This document shows, in pieces, positions 17,305 to 25,975 of a DNA stretch of 35,952 nt. Origin of the DNA: Gammaproteobacteria bacterium (GTDB taxonomy: Bacteria > Pseudomonadota > Gammaproteobacteria > Arenicellales > Poriferihabitantaceae); contig WTGA01000052.1 in NCBI GenBank assembly GCA_011523765.1, forward strand, positions 1-35,952. Reading direction: 5' to 3'. Below the pieces are notes generated by a model that was not told the DNA's origin, ran no database searches, and saw only the letters and a list, made by a program, of their open reading frames with translations. Made by a program: the position numbers and the translations under genes. Position 1 is the first letter of the stretch, and each line of letters begins with the position of its first letter.

Positions 17305-19322
17305 TGGAGCCACTTTTACTGACTGTTCTGATTGTGGGCTTTGTGCTTTTGGCACTGGCGATCATAATGGTGGTTGTCGCTGTTCGGGCTGACCACGCGA
17401 ATACGCTCAAACCGCCGCTTGCAACGCTTGGTGAGATTGATGCGCAGATCCGTGGCAAGAAAATCACCTTGGACGATCTTGAAGCTGAGCTGGAAAAACG
17501 CCGTGAAGCGATCTCCAGCATTGCGGACATCCAGGCTGAGGTCGACTCTTTGATTCGCCAAAAGGACGAGTTGTTGGTCGAATGGCAGCAGCTTGAGGAA
17601 AGGCGGCAGGAAATTCTGACCCTGCGACAAGAGACGGATGAGGCCCACAATGCTCTGGCCGCTGTAACGCAGGATTTGAATGAAAAGGCTTTGGAACTGG
17701 AACAGGTTGAGACCCGGTTGCAAAAAGCAAAACAGCTCGTGGCCCAAATTTCGGTGCTCGAGAAGAGTCACGCCAAACTGGAACAGGCAGTCACCGGTTT
17801 GCGCGGGGAACTGTCTGACCTGAAAGCTTTGCAGGTGCATGAAAAGGATTTGCGCGGCCGCATTGAACAGCTTGAACGGGCCGCGGTCCGTCTCGAAGGT
17901 GAAATCGAAAATTTTCGTTCCCGTCGCGAAGATGCAGTAAAAGGGGTGCGATTGGCGAAGGAGAGGCTGGAAGAAATCAAGGCAGAATATACGGAGGAGG
18001 CCGCCAATCTGGCGTCGCAGCGAACAGAGTTGGCACGAATGGACTCTCAGCGAGCCGAGTTGCGTGCACAGATTGCGGCCATGAAAAAATCCAGTGCCGC
18101 AGGCGACATTGAAGGGAAGGCATCTGATCCGCTGGCAGAACTCAAGGCACTGCCACCTGTTCTTTCAGGCATGCAAGACTGGCCCAAGCACGAGGTGAAG
18201 GAGCAGGAAAATGATGCCCTGAAACGCGTTACAGATCATATGCAAGATTCGGGGCTGGAATATCATTCCCGTGTCGTCCGTGCTTTTCATACAGCAATGA
18301 AGGTGAATGAGACAACACAGATGGCCGTTCTGGCAGGTATTTCTGGAACCGGTAAAAGCCAGCTGCCACGGCATTATGCACAGGCAATGGGGATCGGGTT
18401 CCTGCAAGTTCCGGTTCAGCCGCGCTGGGACAGTCCACAGGATCTTATGGGATTCTACAATTATATTGAGGGAAAGTTTCGTCCAACCGATCTGGCGCGG
18501 GGGCTGTTTCATTTGGACAAATGGAACGGGTCGAAAGGCAGTCGCGACCTGCAGGAGCACATGCTACTCGTCCTTCTGGACGAGATGAATCTCGCGCGGG
18601 TCGAATACTATTTCTCGGATTTCCTGAGTCGACTCGAAAGCCGTCCGGGGATTGATCAGGTTGGTCGCGAGGAATTACGCAAGGATGCCGAGCTCGAACT
18701 GGATATCCCCATGCCGAAAGGAAACCCCACGCCTCGTATCTTCCCTGACTATAATGTGCTGTTTGCAGGAACCATGAACGAAGATGAAAGCACGCAATCA
18801 CTGTCGGAAAAGGTGGTTGACCGTGCAAACGTGATGCGTTTTGCGGCACCAAAAACGATCAGAACTGAAGTCAAGCAGGGGGCACCGACACAGGGTGAAA
18901 CCAAAGCACTGTCACGTAGCCAGTGGCATGCATGGATCCAAGGTGTAGACGCACTCAATGATGACGAGCGGGCTGATATTAAGAACAATATCGACAAGAT
19001 GGCTGATCATATGAGAGAGTTGGGCCGTCCCGTCGGTCATCGGTTGGGACGGGCAATGGTAGCCTATGCCGCCAATTATCCCAAAGAAAATGGCTACCGA
19101 GATATTCGGACAGCTTTGGCAGACCAGGTCGAGATGCGGCTCCTCCCAAAACTGCGCGGTGTCGAAATGGGACCCGGCATTAGCAATTCCCTGGATCAAC
19201 TTGCGAACTATGTGGAAACCGACCTGAACGATACGACCCTTGCTGTTGCCATACTTGATTCCGCGAAGTTGGCTGAAGAGAGCAGCAGGCAATTCGTGTG
19301 GTGCGGGGTAACGAGGGAATGA
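17304..19322 (+). CDS. Membrane-anchored coiled-coil McrB-like AAA+ NTPase
   Basis: This is a 672-residue protein. A hydrophobic anchor lies at about residues 4-28 (VLIVGFVLLALAIIMVVVAV), a coiled coil at about 45-265, a linker, then a AAA+ domain. Walker A is GISGTGKS at 345-352 and Walker B ends in D426-E427-M428-N429. An AGTMNEDES segment has MN at 491-492, matching the MNxDxS variant of the McrB-type signature, and DRANVMRF follows as in McrB relatives. McrB proteins are GTPases that power the McrC nuclease; GTP use here is inferred from that signature. The ATG overlaps the previous stop by one base (TGATG), and the stop overlaps the next ATG by four. Classic McrB has an N-terminal DNA-binding domain; here a membrane anchor and coil replace it. 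Confidence 0.88.
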   Translation: MEPLLLTVLIVGFVLLALAIIMVVVAVRADHANTLKPPLATLGEIDAQIRGKKITLDDLEAELEKRREAISSIADIQAEVDSLIRQKDELLVEWQQLEERRQEILTLRQETDEAHNALAAVTQDLNEKALELEQVETRLQKAKQLVAQISVLEKSHAKLEQAVTGLRGELSDLKALQVHEKDLRGRIEQLERAAVRLEGEIENFRSRREDAVKGVRLAKERLEEIKAEYTEEAANLASQRTELARMDSQRAELRAQIAAMKKSSAAGDIEGKASDPLAELKALPPVLSGMQDWPKHEVKEQENDALKRVTDHMQDSGLEYHSRVVRAFHTAMKVNETTQMAVLAGISGTGKSQLPRHYAQAMGIGFLQVPVQPRWDSPQDLMGFYNYIEGKFRPTDLARGLFHLDKWNGSKGSRDLQEHMLLVLLDEMNLARVEYYFSDFLSRLESRPGIDQVGREELRKDAELELDIPMPKGNPTPRIFPDYNVLFAGTMNEDESTQSLSEKVVDRANVMRFAAPKTIRTEVKQGAPTQGETKALSRSQWHAWIQGVDALNDDERADIKNNIDKMADHMRELGRPVGHRLGRAMVAYAANYPKENGYRDIRTALADQVEMRLLPKLRGVEMGPGISNSLDQLANYVETDLNDTTLAVAILDSAKLAEESSRQFVWCGVTRE

Positions 19323-20824
19323 ACCTTGTTCGGCGCCCTTGGTCGCTTCGTACGGAAAAAACTGAGAAAACAGTTTTAGGCCCCGAAGACTGTTTTTTGG
19401 GACTCGCCCGGTCTGGAGAGAATGCAGGAAGCCGTTATGCCAAACTCCTGTTGCACAGTGACCAGAAACAGGAATTACGACTGTTTCCCTACCCAAAAAT
19501 AGGTAAGGGCAATTCTCCGGTTCGAATTGCCGGTCTGCCTGTGTGTCCAAAGAAAGGCCTTCGTCCGAAGACGTCTGACGAAAAGAAGGCGGTTGAGGTT
19601 TCGTCCCATATGCATTGTGTTTTGGCGCGTATCGAAGAAATCAAGGGCTCTCTGGATGATCCCGAAAATTTTTGGAAGCACCTACAGGAGGCCTGGGACC
19701 GCGCCGAGGATGAAAGCAATCCACGTATGGCGGAAATCGTCCGGCAGGCGGACGAGGTCAAGTTTTACCTGCTTGAATTAGAGAAACGAATCCGCCATGT
19801 GCTTCGTAGGAATCGTGAACTGACACCGCTGAACCGTGTTCAGGAAATGGACCGCTCATCAATGGTTTGGATGGTGCGCCAACCGGGTCGGACAATAGCG
19901 GAAAGGGCAGGGGCCGATCAGAGGGTCCTGGCCATCGTTCGTCACGAAAGTTTCGACACCCTCGAGAACAGGGTGCTGCACGCCTATCTTAGACTGGCTT
20001 CGCATTTTGCCCGTCAATGGATTCGCGAACACGAGCGGGCACGCAACAGTCGGCGCTATCGAGCGGTCGAAGACTACTTCAGGCTTTGCCGACGTTTGTC
20101 ACATAAGTTGACCGAACTGGGTGTGGCGATTGCGGAGCCAGAAATCACTGCGAATTATGTGCTGATGGAAGACCGGGATTATCGTACCGTGAAAGATGCC
20201 TGGGGCCGATTGCTGCGGAAGGACAAGGCTGAGGATGATCTCTGGGCTTGGCAAGCCGAAAGCTGGACAGATTTCTGTGTTTTGGCAGTGATTCTGGCTT
20301 TGTATGGCCTTGATGAGGCGAAGTTACTTGCCCAGTCGCCGCTTATATGGAAGGATGAAGCGGTGCGAGGTCGGCGCTTTCTTCACGACCGACCGCTTGC
20401 AGTCTTCTGGTTGCGTAACAGCGGTTTGATCGTCGAAGTTCAGGCTCGACCCGATGAGGTTTCTTCAATCCAATTTGACGCAGGAGCAAATGTCTGGCTT
20501 CAGGTTGCTGATCTGAAAACTGAATTTCTCGAACGTCGTATTCCAATTTGGACACCGCATTCTTTCTGCAGGATGTCTCCTGTTGTCGAAGCGCATAGTG
20601 CTGCTTCATCAATCGAAGAGCTTCACAGGACCACAAAAGAAGTCATGCAAGAAGGGTTGATCTTGATGCCTGCGTACGGCGAAGTCGTGGAAACCGGTGT
20701 ATCCAGTTCAGCTGGTGTCCGCATACAGGCAATTTCGATTGATGCGGCCGGCGAAACTCTCGAAGCTGGTAAAAAGGCTCTGGCACGCTTTGTCCGAACC
20801 TGTTTCCAAGTGGGAGAGGAATGA
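19319..20824 (+). CDS. DUF2357/McrC-like protein, partner of the McrB-like NTPase
   Basis: The product is 501 residues from the ATG at 19319, which overlaps the upstream stop (ATGA) behind a GAGGG site. A GTG at 19298 is less likely. The central segment RHESFDTLENRVLHAYLRLA resembles the conserved helix of DUF2357/McrC-type proteins, and the gene order (McrB-like then this) matches mcrBC. Toward the C-terminus, D387 and D398-L-K400 have the order and spacing of a minimal PD-(D/E)XK site, with E373 just upstream. The match is weak and the site could be degenerate, since no canonical PD...ExK is plain. Known McrC proteins are nucleases that stimulate McrB hydrolysis. Family assignment is moderately sure from motif plus context; cleavage activity is unproven. 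Confidence 0.7.
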   Translation: MNLVRRPWSLRTEKTEKTVLGPEDCFLGLARSGENAGSRYAKLLLHSDQKQELRLFPYPKIGKGNSPVRIAGLPVCPKKGLRPKTSDEKKAVEVSSHMHCVLARIEEIKGSLDDPENFWKHLQEAWDRAEDESNPRMAEIVRQADEVKFYLLELEKRIRHVLRRNRELTPLNRVQEMDRSSMVWMVRQPGRTIAERAGADQRVLAIVRHESFDTLENRVLHAYLRLASHFARQWIREHERARNSRRYRAVEDYFRLCRRLSHKLTELGVAIAEPEITANYVLMEDRDYRTVKDAWGRLLRKDKAEDDLWAWQAESWTDFCVLAVILALYGLDEAKLLAQSPLIWKDEAVRGRRFLHDRPLAVFWLRNSGLIVEVQARPDEVSSIQFDAGANVWLQVADLKTEFLERRIPIWTPHSFCRMSPVVEAHSAASSIEELHRTTKEVMQEGLILMPAYGEVVETGVSSSAGVRIQAISIDAAGETLEAGKKALARFVRTCFQVGEE

Positions 20825-23181
20825 AGCGACTTGTCGGTTTCGACCTGAACGGCTGGAACGATTTTTCTGTCCGTAACTGGGTCGAAGTCGCTGGCCAGGA
20901 GACCTCCAATAAACAAAAACGGGTCATACATGGCGGTATCGGGAGCGTCGTTGTACAGGTTGAAAACAATGGCCCTCAACCCCCCAAATTCATTGGCGGT
21001 GTGCAGGCATTGCGTGCTCCTCATGGCAGGGGAGCAGGATGGGGGAGGATCGGTACGGGCGGTAACCGAAAAGCACTCCAGCACCTATTGGAACATCCTC
21101 AGAAACATATTTCCGAGATCACAAGTGCCATTTGTGCAATGGCTGGCACACGCAAAGCGACGGTGGTACTTGCTATCCCGGATACTCCCACGCTCGATGA
21201 AGACCACCAAGAGGCTTTGCTGAAAAGTTTGCAGTCGCTACGGAGTAGTAGGCGGTTGCTTGTCTGGAGACCTGTTTTGGCAGTATTGGCAGCGCTTGAT
21301 CAATGTGTGGATATTCAATGGGACAATATCAACAGTATCGGGGTGATCGGCCATACCTCTAAGGGTTTCACCTCACAACGATTAGAACTGAGAAAAGACA
21401 AACGCTTCGCCCCCGAAAGGAAAAATCCCGGGCAATCGCGCAACAGTGCATTGGGCCTCGAATCGTTGTTGAGGCAGGCAAAGGAAGCGTTAAAACAAAG
21501 ATGTGCCAATCCGCACAAGAGCGCACATGTCGAGGCATCACAGCTTCCCTGGATGCTCGCATTGGGACACCACTGCGAAGCTGAACCGCTTCGAAAATGG
21601 GATGGTTCTTGGGAAATCGTCACACCTCCTGCGGGGTTCGTTGGTAAAGAGGCCACAATCCCCAAGGGCTTCGCTGAAAACCTTGCCAACTGTGATGCCA
21701 TTCTTTTTGAAACACCGACCATTGGCGCGGTTCGCCATCAAGTTGTCGAAAGTCTTGAAATGCATTTCGACCGCAAAATCTATTGTTTGAAACCCCAGGC
21801 AATTGCTTTGGGCGCTTGGGAAGCGGCACGCCGCCTTTCGGAAAACCTGCCAATCTACTACGACTTTTTACCGCAGATTTCGACTATCGTTCAGAATGTA
21901 GATGGCGCAAAAAATTTCGACCTCATCCCTGCAGATACCTTACTGCCAGCGGGACAATCTTATCGTAGCAGGCAACCCGCACGTCTGGCTCTGATGAGTG
22001 GCATGGAAAAAATAAAAGTTTATCTCAAGAAAGAGACGGATGAAACGCCTCGTCGGGCCATTGTACCGCTTTCGATACCGCCTCGGTGCAGTACTCCGGT
22101 TGAGTTGCATTTACAGCAAACACCCGCCTCCGGTCGTGCCCGGTTGACCTTGATATCCGAAGCATTTGCGGGCCCGTTGGTCGTCGACTGGGAACAGGCA
22201 GAAGAATTGGGAAAAAGCTGGGAAGAAATCATCAAAAGCCTAGAACCTGAAAAGCCGACGGTGCCGAATCGTGTAGTATTACGATGTGGGATCGAACCGT
22301 GGTCAACCCAGAACAGAATTCGTGGGCTGGAAGATTTGCTGGAGCAAGAACTGGATAAAGACCAGCCTAATTGGAAGGTGTTGGCAGGCAAATTAGCTGG
22401 GCGCTTGTTTGAAAAATATCCGATCTCAAGTGATGGGAACTACCCAGATAACCTGTCCGATAAGGCGAAATCCCTTCTGGAAAGTGCAATCAGTCGTGCC
22501 GAAAAAGATGTGAGAAAGCGCCTTCGCGGTTATGGAACAAACACCAATGATTCTTTGAAATTCTTGACATGGTCATTTCATAAATGCCCAGAATACATTG
22601 TACCACACCTTCTTGACGGCGTTGAGGCGGACACCGGAACCCACCCCTTTGTGCAGTCCGGTGGATCAAAAACACTTATGTTACAGGGTGTCGGTCGAAC
22701 AGCACGGGACCCGCAGCACCAAAGGCGGGTCTTCGATTATCTTCTGCGTCTGCCGCGAGATAAATGGAAAAAAAACCAGATTGCCTGCGCGGCATTTCTG
22801 TTGTCTCGTACGGATAGCGCGCCGGCAGAGCTTGATCGTGAAGAGATCAATATCATCGCCAGTGTCGCCGAAGCCAAGGTTCTTGAGGCTGTCAAGGCTC
22901 TTGAGGCAGGGAGTGCTTTTACCTCAGCTTATATTTATGGTCCTTATCTGCTCGTGGGTCTGCTTCGCTGGCGCCTGTGCGAGCCTTGGGCTCTGGTTAT
23001 CGGACGGGACAATGTTGCAGATCGTCTGAAGGTCGCAACTGAGAAACTGAAGGACCATTTGCCATGGCATATGGTTGACATCAAGGAGGTTCTGGAAGAT
23101 GTTTGCAAAGAGTTGGAAGGTAAAGGCAACAACCCAGATATTTTGCTTGATCTGGAAGGCATGATATTAAAAAGAAATTGA
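20821..23181 (+). CDS. Divergent Hsp70/actin-like protein with helical C-terminal region
   Basis: The product has 786 residues, and the ATG overlaps the previous stop by four bases after a GGGAGAGGA site. The N-terminal third looks like a worn Hsp70/actin-fold nucleotide-binding domain. VGFDLNGWNDF at the N-terminus sits where Hsp70 has its phosphate-1 loop. VVLAIPDTPTLDEDHQEAL and PVLAVLAALD recall the Hsp70 segments around the helper helix and the EPTAAALAYG block. SIGVIGHTSKGFTSQRLEL (from residue 172) stands where the second phosphate loop would be, but it lacks the DGGGG-type glycines. A beta-rich middle and a helical C-terminal part follow, including a WSFHKCPEYIVPHLL segment. No membrane segment is seen. 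ATP binding may be lost. The role is unknown; a chaperone-like, sensor or assembly role for the other four proteins is inferred only from context. Confidence 0.6.
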   Translation: MKRLVGFDLNGWNDFSVRNWVEVAGQETSNKQKRVIHGGIGSVVVQVENNGPQPPKFIGGVQALRAPHGRGAGWGRIGTGGNRKALQHLLEHPQKHISEITSAICAMAGTRKATVVLAIPDTPTLDEDHQEALLKSLQSLRSSRRLLVWRPVLAVLAALDQCVDIQWDNINSIGVIGHTSKGFTSQRLELRKDKRFAPERKNPGQSRNSALGLESLLRQAKEALKQRCANPHKSAHVEASQLPWMLALGHHCEAEPLRKWDGSWEIVTPPAGFVGKEATIPKGFAENLANCDAILFETPTIGAVRHQVVESLEMHFDRKIYCLKPQAIALGAWEAARRLSENLPIYYDFLPQISTIVQNVDGAKNFDLIPADTLLPAGQSYRSRQPARLALMSGMEKIKVYLKKETDETPRRAIVPLSIPPRCSTPVELHLQQTPASGRARLTLISEAFAGPLVVDWEQAEELGKSWEEIIKSLEPEKPTVPNRVVLRCGIEPWSTQNRIRGLEDLLEQELDKDQPNWKVLAGKLAGRLFEKYPISSDGNYPDNLSDKAKSLLESAISRAEKDVRKRLRGYGTNTNDSLKFLTWSFHKCPEYIVPHLLDGVEADTGTHPFVQSGGSKTLMLQGVGRTARDPQHQRRVFDYLLRLPRDKWKKNQIACAAFLLSRTDSAPAELDREEINIIASVAEAKVLEAVKALEAGSAFTSAYIYGPYLLVGLLRWRLCEPWALVIGRDNVADRLKVATEKLKDHLPWHMVDIKEVLEDVCKELEGKGNNPDILLDLEGMILKRN

Positions 23182-23221
23182 AATAATATACGATAGTTCC
23201 CATGAATCTCGTTAACAGGGA

Positions 23222-23959
23222 TTAAACCGTCGGGATTGCATCCATGAGCGAATCAATGGAATCAAAACTTCGTGCTGCAGGGACCAATCCGGGCCGGACC
23301 TGTACAAAGACCGGAATGCCCAGTTGACGGGAAGCTTCCAGTTTTGCGGAGACCCGGGTACATCCGCTGTTCTTGCTGATGAGGGCATCGATCCGGTGTT
23401 TGCGCATCAGGGCCAGTTCCTCTTCGAGGCTGAATGGACCGATGGCATGGATCTGGGTGACCCCGTCCACATCGGCGAAGGGTTTTGCACTGCGAACCGT
23501 CCAGATTTGATGTCGGGCCCGCTGGTCGGCAAATGCCAGTGCACTTCGGCCAATCGTGAAAAATGGCCGGTGGTAGGGTTCGATTTTCGGCAGCAGGTCC
23601 TGCCAGTGAAGGTAATCCTCCCAGTTCGGATGATTCTTCCGGTCCCAGCCCGGCCGGTTGAAGCGCCAGCAGGAGATTCCTGCGTGATGTGCTGCGGCCA
23701 CGGCATGGGCTGAAATTCCTTCGGCATAGGGGTGTGTGCTGTCGATCAACAGCGCAATGGCTTTTTCCCGGCAATAGTCGGCCAGGCCCAGGATGCCATC
23801 CCGTCCCTCCCGGCTGAATCCACCGCTGTGAATTTCGCAGGGCAGGTCCGGTTGCCTCACCAGCCCGGCGATACTGTAGACCACAGTATGTCCGGCCCGG
23901 ACCAGTGCGCCGGCCAGGGCCTTGGATTCAGCAATGCCGCCGAGCACCAGGATGTTCAT
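23222..23959 (-). CDS. cobK: Precorrin-6A reductase CobK (CbiJ type)
   Basis: CobK is the NADPH-dependent reductase that converts precorrin-6A to precorrin-6B. The 245-residue product starts MNILVLGGIAESKALA and carries the family segments IDSTHPYAEGIS, with the conserved STHP, and DALISKNSG near the C-terminus. It lies six bases after the cbiD stop and is the last gene of its operon. Its 3' end faces the five-gene cassette across 40 bases. Those bases hold no convincing terminator, only a four-base stem (TCCC/GGGA) around 23198-23222. Confidence 0.94.
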   Translation of the reverse strand: MNILVLGGIAESKALAGALVRAGHTVVYSIAGLVRQPDLPCEIHSGGFSREGRDGILGLADYCREKAIALLIDSTHPYAEGISAHAVAAAHHAGISCWRFNRPGWDRKNHPNWEDYLHWQDLLPKIEPYHRPFFTIGRSALAFADQRARHQIWTVRSAKPFADVDGVTQIHAIGPFSLEEELALMRKHRIDALISKNSGCTRVSAKLEASRQLGIPVFVQVRPGLVPAARSFDSIDSLMDAIPTV

Positions 23960-23965
23960 CTTGCG

Positions 23966-25063
23966 TCATGACCCGAGCGAGGTGCCCACATCCTCGCCAT
24001 TGCGGTTGATGGCATAGACATCAATTTCGCATCGGTTTTTGCACGCTTTACTGGCCGTCGCTCTGGCCAGGGTGCAGATGGCGTTTGCCATCGGGACATT
24101 TTCGGACTGGCAGTATTCCAGGGCTTCGAGACTGGTGTTCGATTCCAGGATACGCTGCACCAGGGTGTTGCCGGCCCCGAGTTTTTCGGCGACCTGGCCG
24201 AGAAACCCGAAATCAATGGCCGAATCCTTGCTGTGCAGAGAATGATGACCCGCTGCCAGCTTGCTGATCTTCCCGAAGCCGCCACAAATGGACAGTCTTT
24301 TCATGGGAACCTTTCGGAGGTGTTTCAGGACCGCGCCGGCAAAATCACCCATCTCGACCATGGCCATGTCCGGCAGTGCCAGCCGTTCCTGGATATGGAT
24401 TTCGCTGGTCGAACCCGTGGCGGCGGCAATATGCCTCACGCCGTTGGCATGGGCGACATCAATGGACTGGTGAATCGAGGCAATGAAAGCCGAGCAGGAG
24501 TAGGGCCGGACGATCCCCGTGGTGCCCAGTATGGAAAGCCCGCCAAGAATGCCCAGGCGGCCGTTCATCGTATCCAATGCGATTTTTTCTCCGTCGACAA
24601 TGCCGATATGGACGGCAAAACCGCCCGCATACCCGCTTTGGTTCCCAAGGTCCGCCAGGTGCTCCGTCATCATTTTCCGGGGGACGGGATTGATGGCCGG
24701 TTCGCCGACCGGGATGGACAGCCCGGCGCGGGTCACCGTGCCCACCCCTTCGGCTGCATAAAACCGTGTCCCGGGATTTTCGACCAGCTCCACTTCGGCA
24801 AATACCGTTGCAAGATGGGTGGCGTCGGGGTCGTCTCCCGCATCCTTGATGGTGCTGGCAATGGCACGAACCCGGGATATCCGTTCGCATCTTTGCAGTT
24901 CGAATGTCACCCGTTCTCCGCGGGGCAGGGTGATCGTGGCCGACCCGCCGGCCCGGCCATTGATGAGCAAATCCGCCGCCGCCAGTGAGGTCGCGGTGGC
25001 GCAGGCGCCCGTGCTGTACCCGCTTCTCAGTTTCTGCCGGTTTTCAGGGGTTTCGTCACGCAT
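23966..25063 (-). CDS. cbiD: CbiD, cobalt-precorrin-5B C1-methyltransferase
   Basis: CbiD methylates C1 of cobalt-precorrin-5B with SAM. The 365-residue product opens with KLRSGYSTGACATATSLAA, the conserved CbiD N-terminus. Further family blocks are GILGGLSILGTTGIVRPYS and ICGGFGKISKLAAGHHSLHSK. In the aerobic path this methylation is done by the unrelated CobF, which is not seen here. CbiD is therefore further evidence for early-cobalt or hybrid chemistry. The ATG at 25063 has no strong ribosome binding site. The 135 bases up to the transporter stop show no feature I can name. Length and motifs are normal for the family. Confidence 0.95.
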   Translation of the reverse strand: MRDETPENRQKLRSGYSTGACATATSLAAADLLINGRAGGSATITLPRGERVTFELQRCERISRVRAIASTIKDAGDDPDATHLATVFAEVELVENPGTRFYAAEGVGTVTRAGLSIPVGEPAINPVPRKMMTEHLADLGNQSGYAGGFAVHIGIVDGEKIALDTMNGRLGILGGLSILGTTGIVRPYSCSAFIASIHQSIDVAHANGVRHIAAATGSTSEIHIQERLALPDMAMVEMGDFAGAVLKHLRKVPMKRLSICGGFGKISKLAAGHHSLHSKDSAIDFGFLGQVAEKLGAGNTLVQRILESNTSLEALEYCQSENVPMANAICTLARATASKACKNRCEIDVYAINRNGEDVGTSLGS

Positions 25064-25198
25064 CCGGAATCATCATTCCCGTGGACCGGTGGTTGATGCG
25101 GTATCCCGCCCGGATGAATGCCCATCCGGGGCCGGGAGCCGGCCGGGCCGGGGAACGGGTTTCCATCGGGATGTCGAGGCGGGACGCACACTTCCGGC

Positions 25199-25873
25199 CT
25201 ACGCCAACAGCCAGTAACTTCCAAATGCAATGGCCATGGAGCCAATGGCCATCCGGCTTCCCTGGAACACTTTCTGACCGAATCCCGCCATCCAGTCCTG
25301 TATCTGCCGGAAAAACAGGCCAAACGCCAGCATGGAAATCAGCACACCGAGGCAGAACAGCAGTACATAGAGAATTCCGACCAGGTTGCGGGTCTGGTCC
25401 AGGGCTGGAATCAATGCCAGGACCGGTGCGCTCCCCGCCAGGCCGTGGATGATGCCGACCAGGACCGGCTGGTGGTTGTGGTATGTATTTCCCCGGTCTG
25501 TGAGGTGAACGTGCGTGACATCATGATGCCGGTGTACCTGGAGTACCAGCCGGTTCCGCCAGATATTCCACAATATCCAGGTGCCGATGCCGATCAGGAA
25601 CAGGCCAATGAGTTTCTCGGCAAGCAATGGGATGGTTTCGGGCAATTCCAGCCGGGCGAACAGGAGCAGCAAAGACAACGAAATCAGGATGGCGCTGTGG
25701 CCGAGTGCCCAGCGAAAGCAAAAACCGAGCATGGTCCCGACCGACCATCGATTACGGGAATTGGAACGGGTCGCCATGGACGAAATGGCCATGATGTGGT
25801 CCGCGTCCAGGGCATGCAACAGGCCAAGACCGAAACCCAGGGCAAGTATGCTATATATTGCGGTTGAGTCCAT
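25199..25873 (-). CDS. Nickel/cobalt transporter of NicO/UreH-like type
   Basis: This is a 224-residue, strongly hydrophobic protein with about six predicted membrane segments. Helix I holds HALDADHI, the HxxxxDH metal-selective motif of nickel/cobalt transporters, and a second block WALGHSAIL follows. The loop in the middle is histidine-rich (VHRHHDVTHVHLTDRGNTYHNH) and probably binds metal before the second half. Placement upstream of cbiD and cobK on the same strand points to cobalt uptake for B12 synthesis. Nickel cannot be excluded on sequence. The ATG at 25873 lies about 100 bases from the divergent cobB start, so the promoters of both must be in or near that gap. No B12 riboswitch is evident here. 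Confidence 0.85.
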   Translation of the reverse strand: MDSTAIYSILALGFGLGLLHALDADHIMAISSMATRSNSRNRWSVGTMLGFCFRWALGHSAILISLSLLLLFARLELPETIPLLAEKLIGLFLIGIGTWILWNIWRNRLVLQVHRHHDVTHVHLTDRGNTYHNHQPVLVGIIHGLAGSAPVLALIPALDQTRNLVGILYVLLFCLGVLISMLAFGLFFRQIQDWMAGFGQKVFQGSRMAIGSMAIAFGSYWLLA

Positions 25874-25975
25874 TGGCTGGCAGGAAGTCGGTGCAGGGTA
25901 CTGTTGGTTCCGGACTCAAATGCATCCTATTCTACTGGTGAAAAACTGAACACGCTACCGATATTGTGCCACAAA

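Noticed and set aside
23182..23221. Terminator between the cassette and cobK
   Set aside because: Only a four-base stem (TCCC/GGGA) with a long loop and no T-run; too weak to call.
12270..23222. Mobile element ends, integrase or tRNA attachment site around the cassette
   Set aside because: I looked for transposase or integrase genes, a tRNA, and direct or inverted repeats at both edges and found none that stands out.
25064..25198. Possible second B12 riboswitch between the transporter and cbiD
   Set aside because: No B12 box or AGGAGACCTGCC-type block on either strand.
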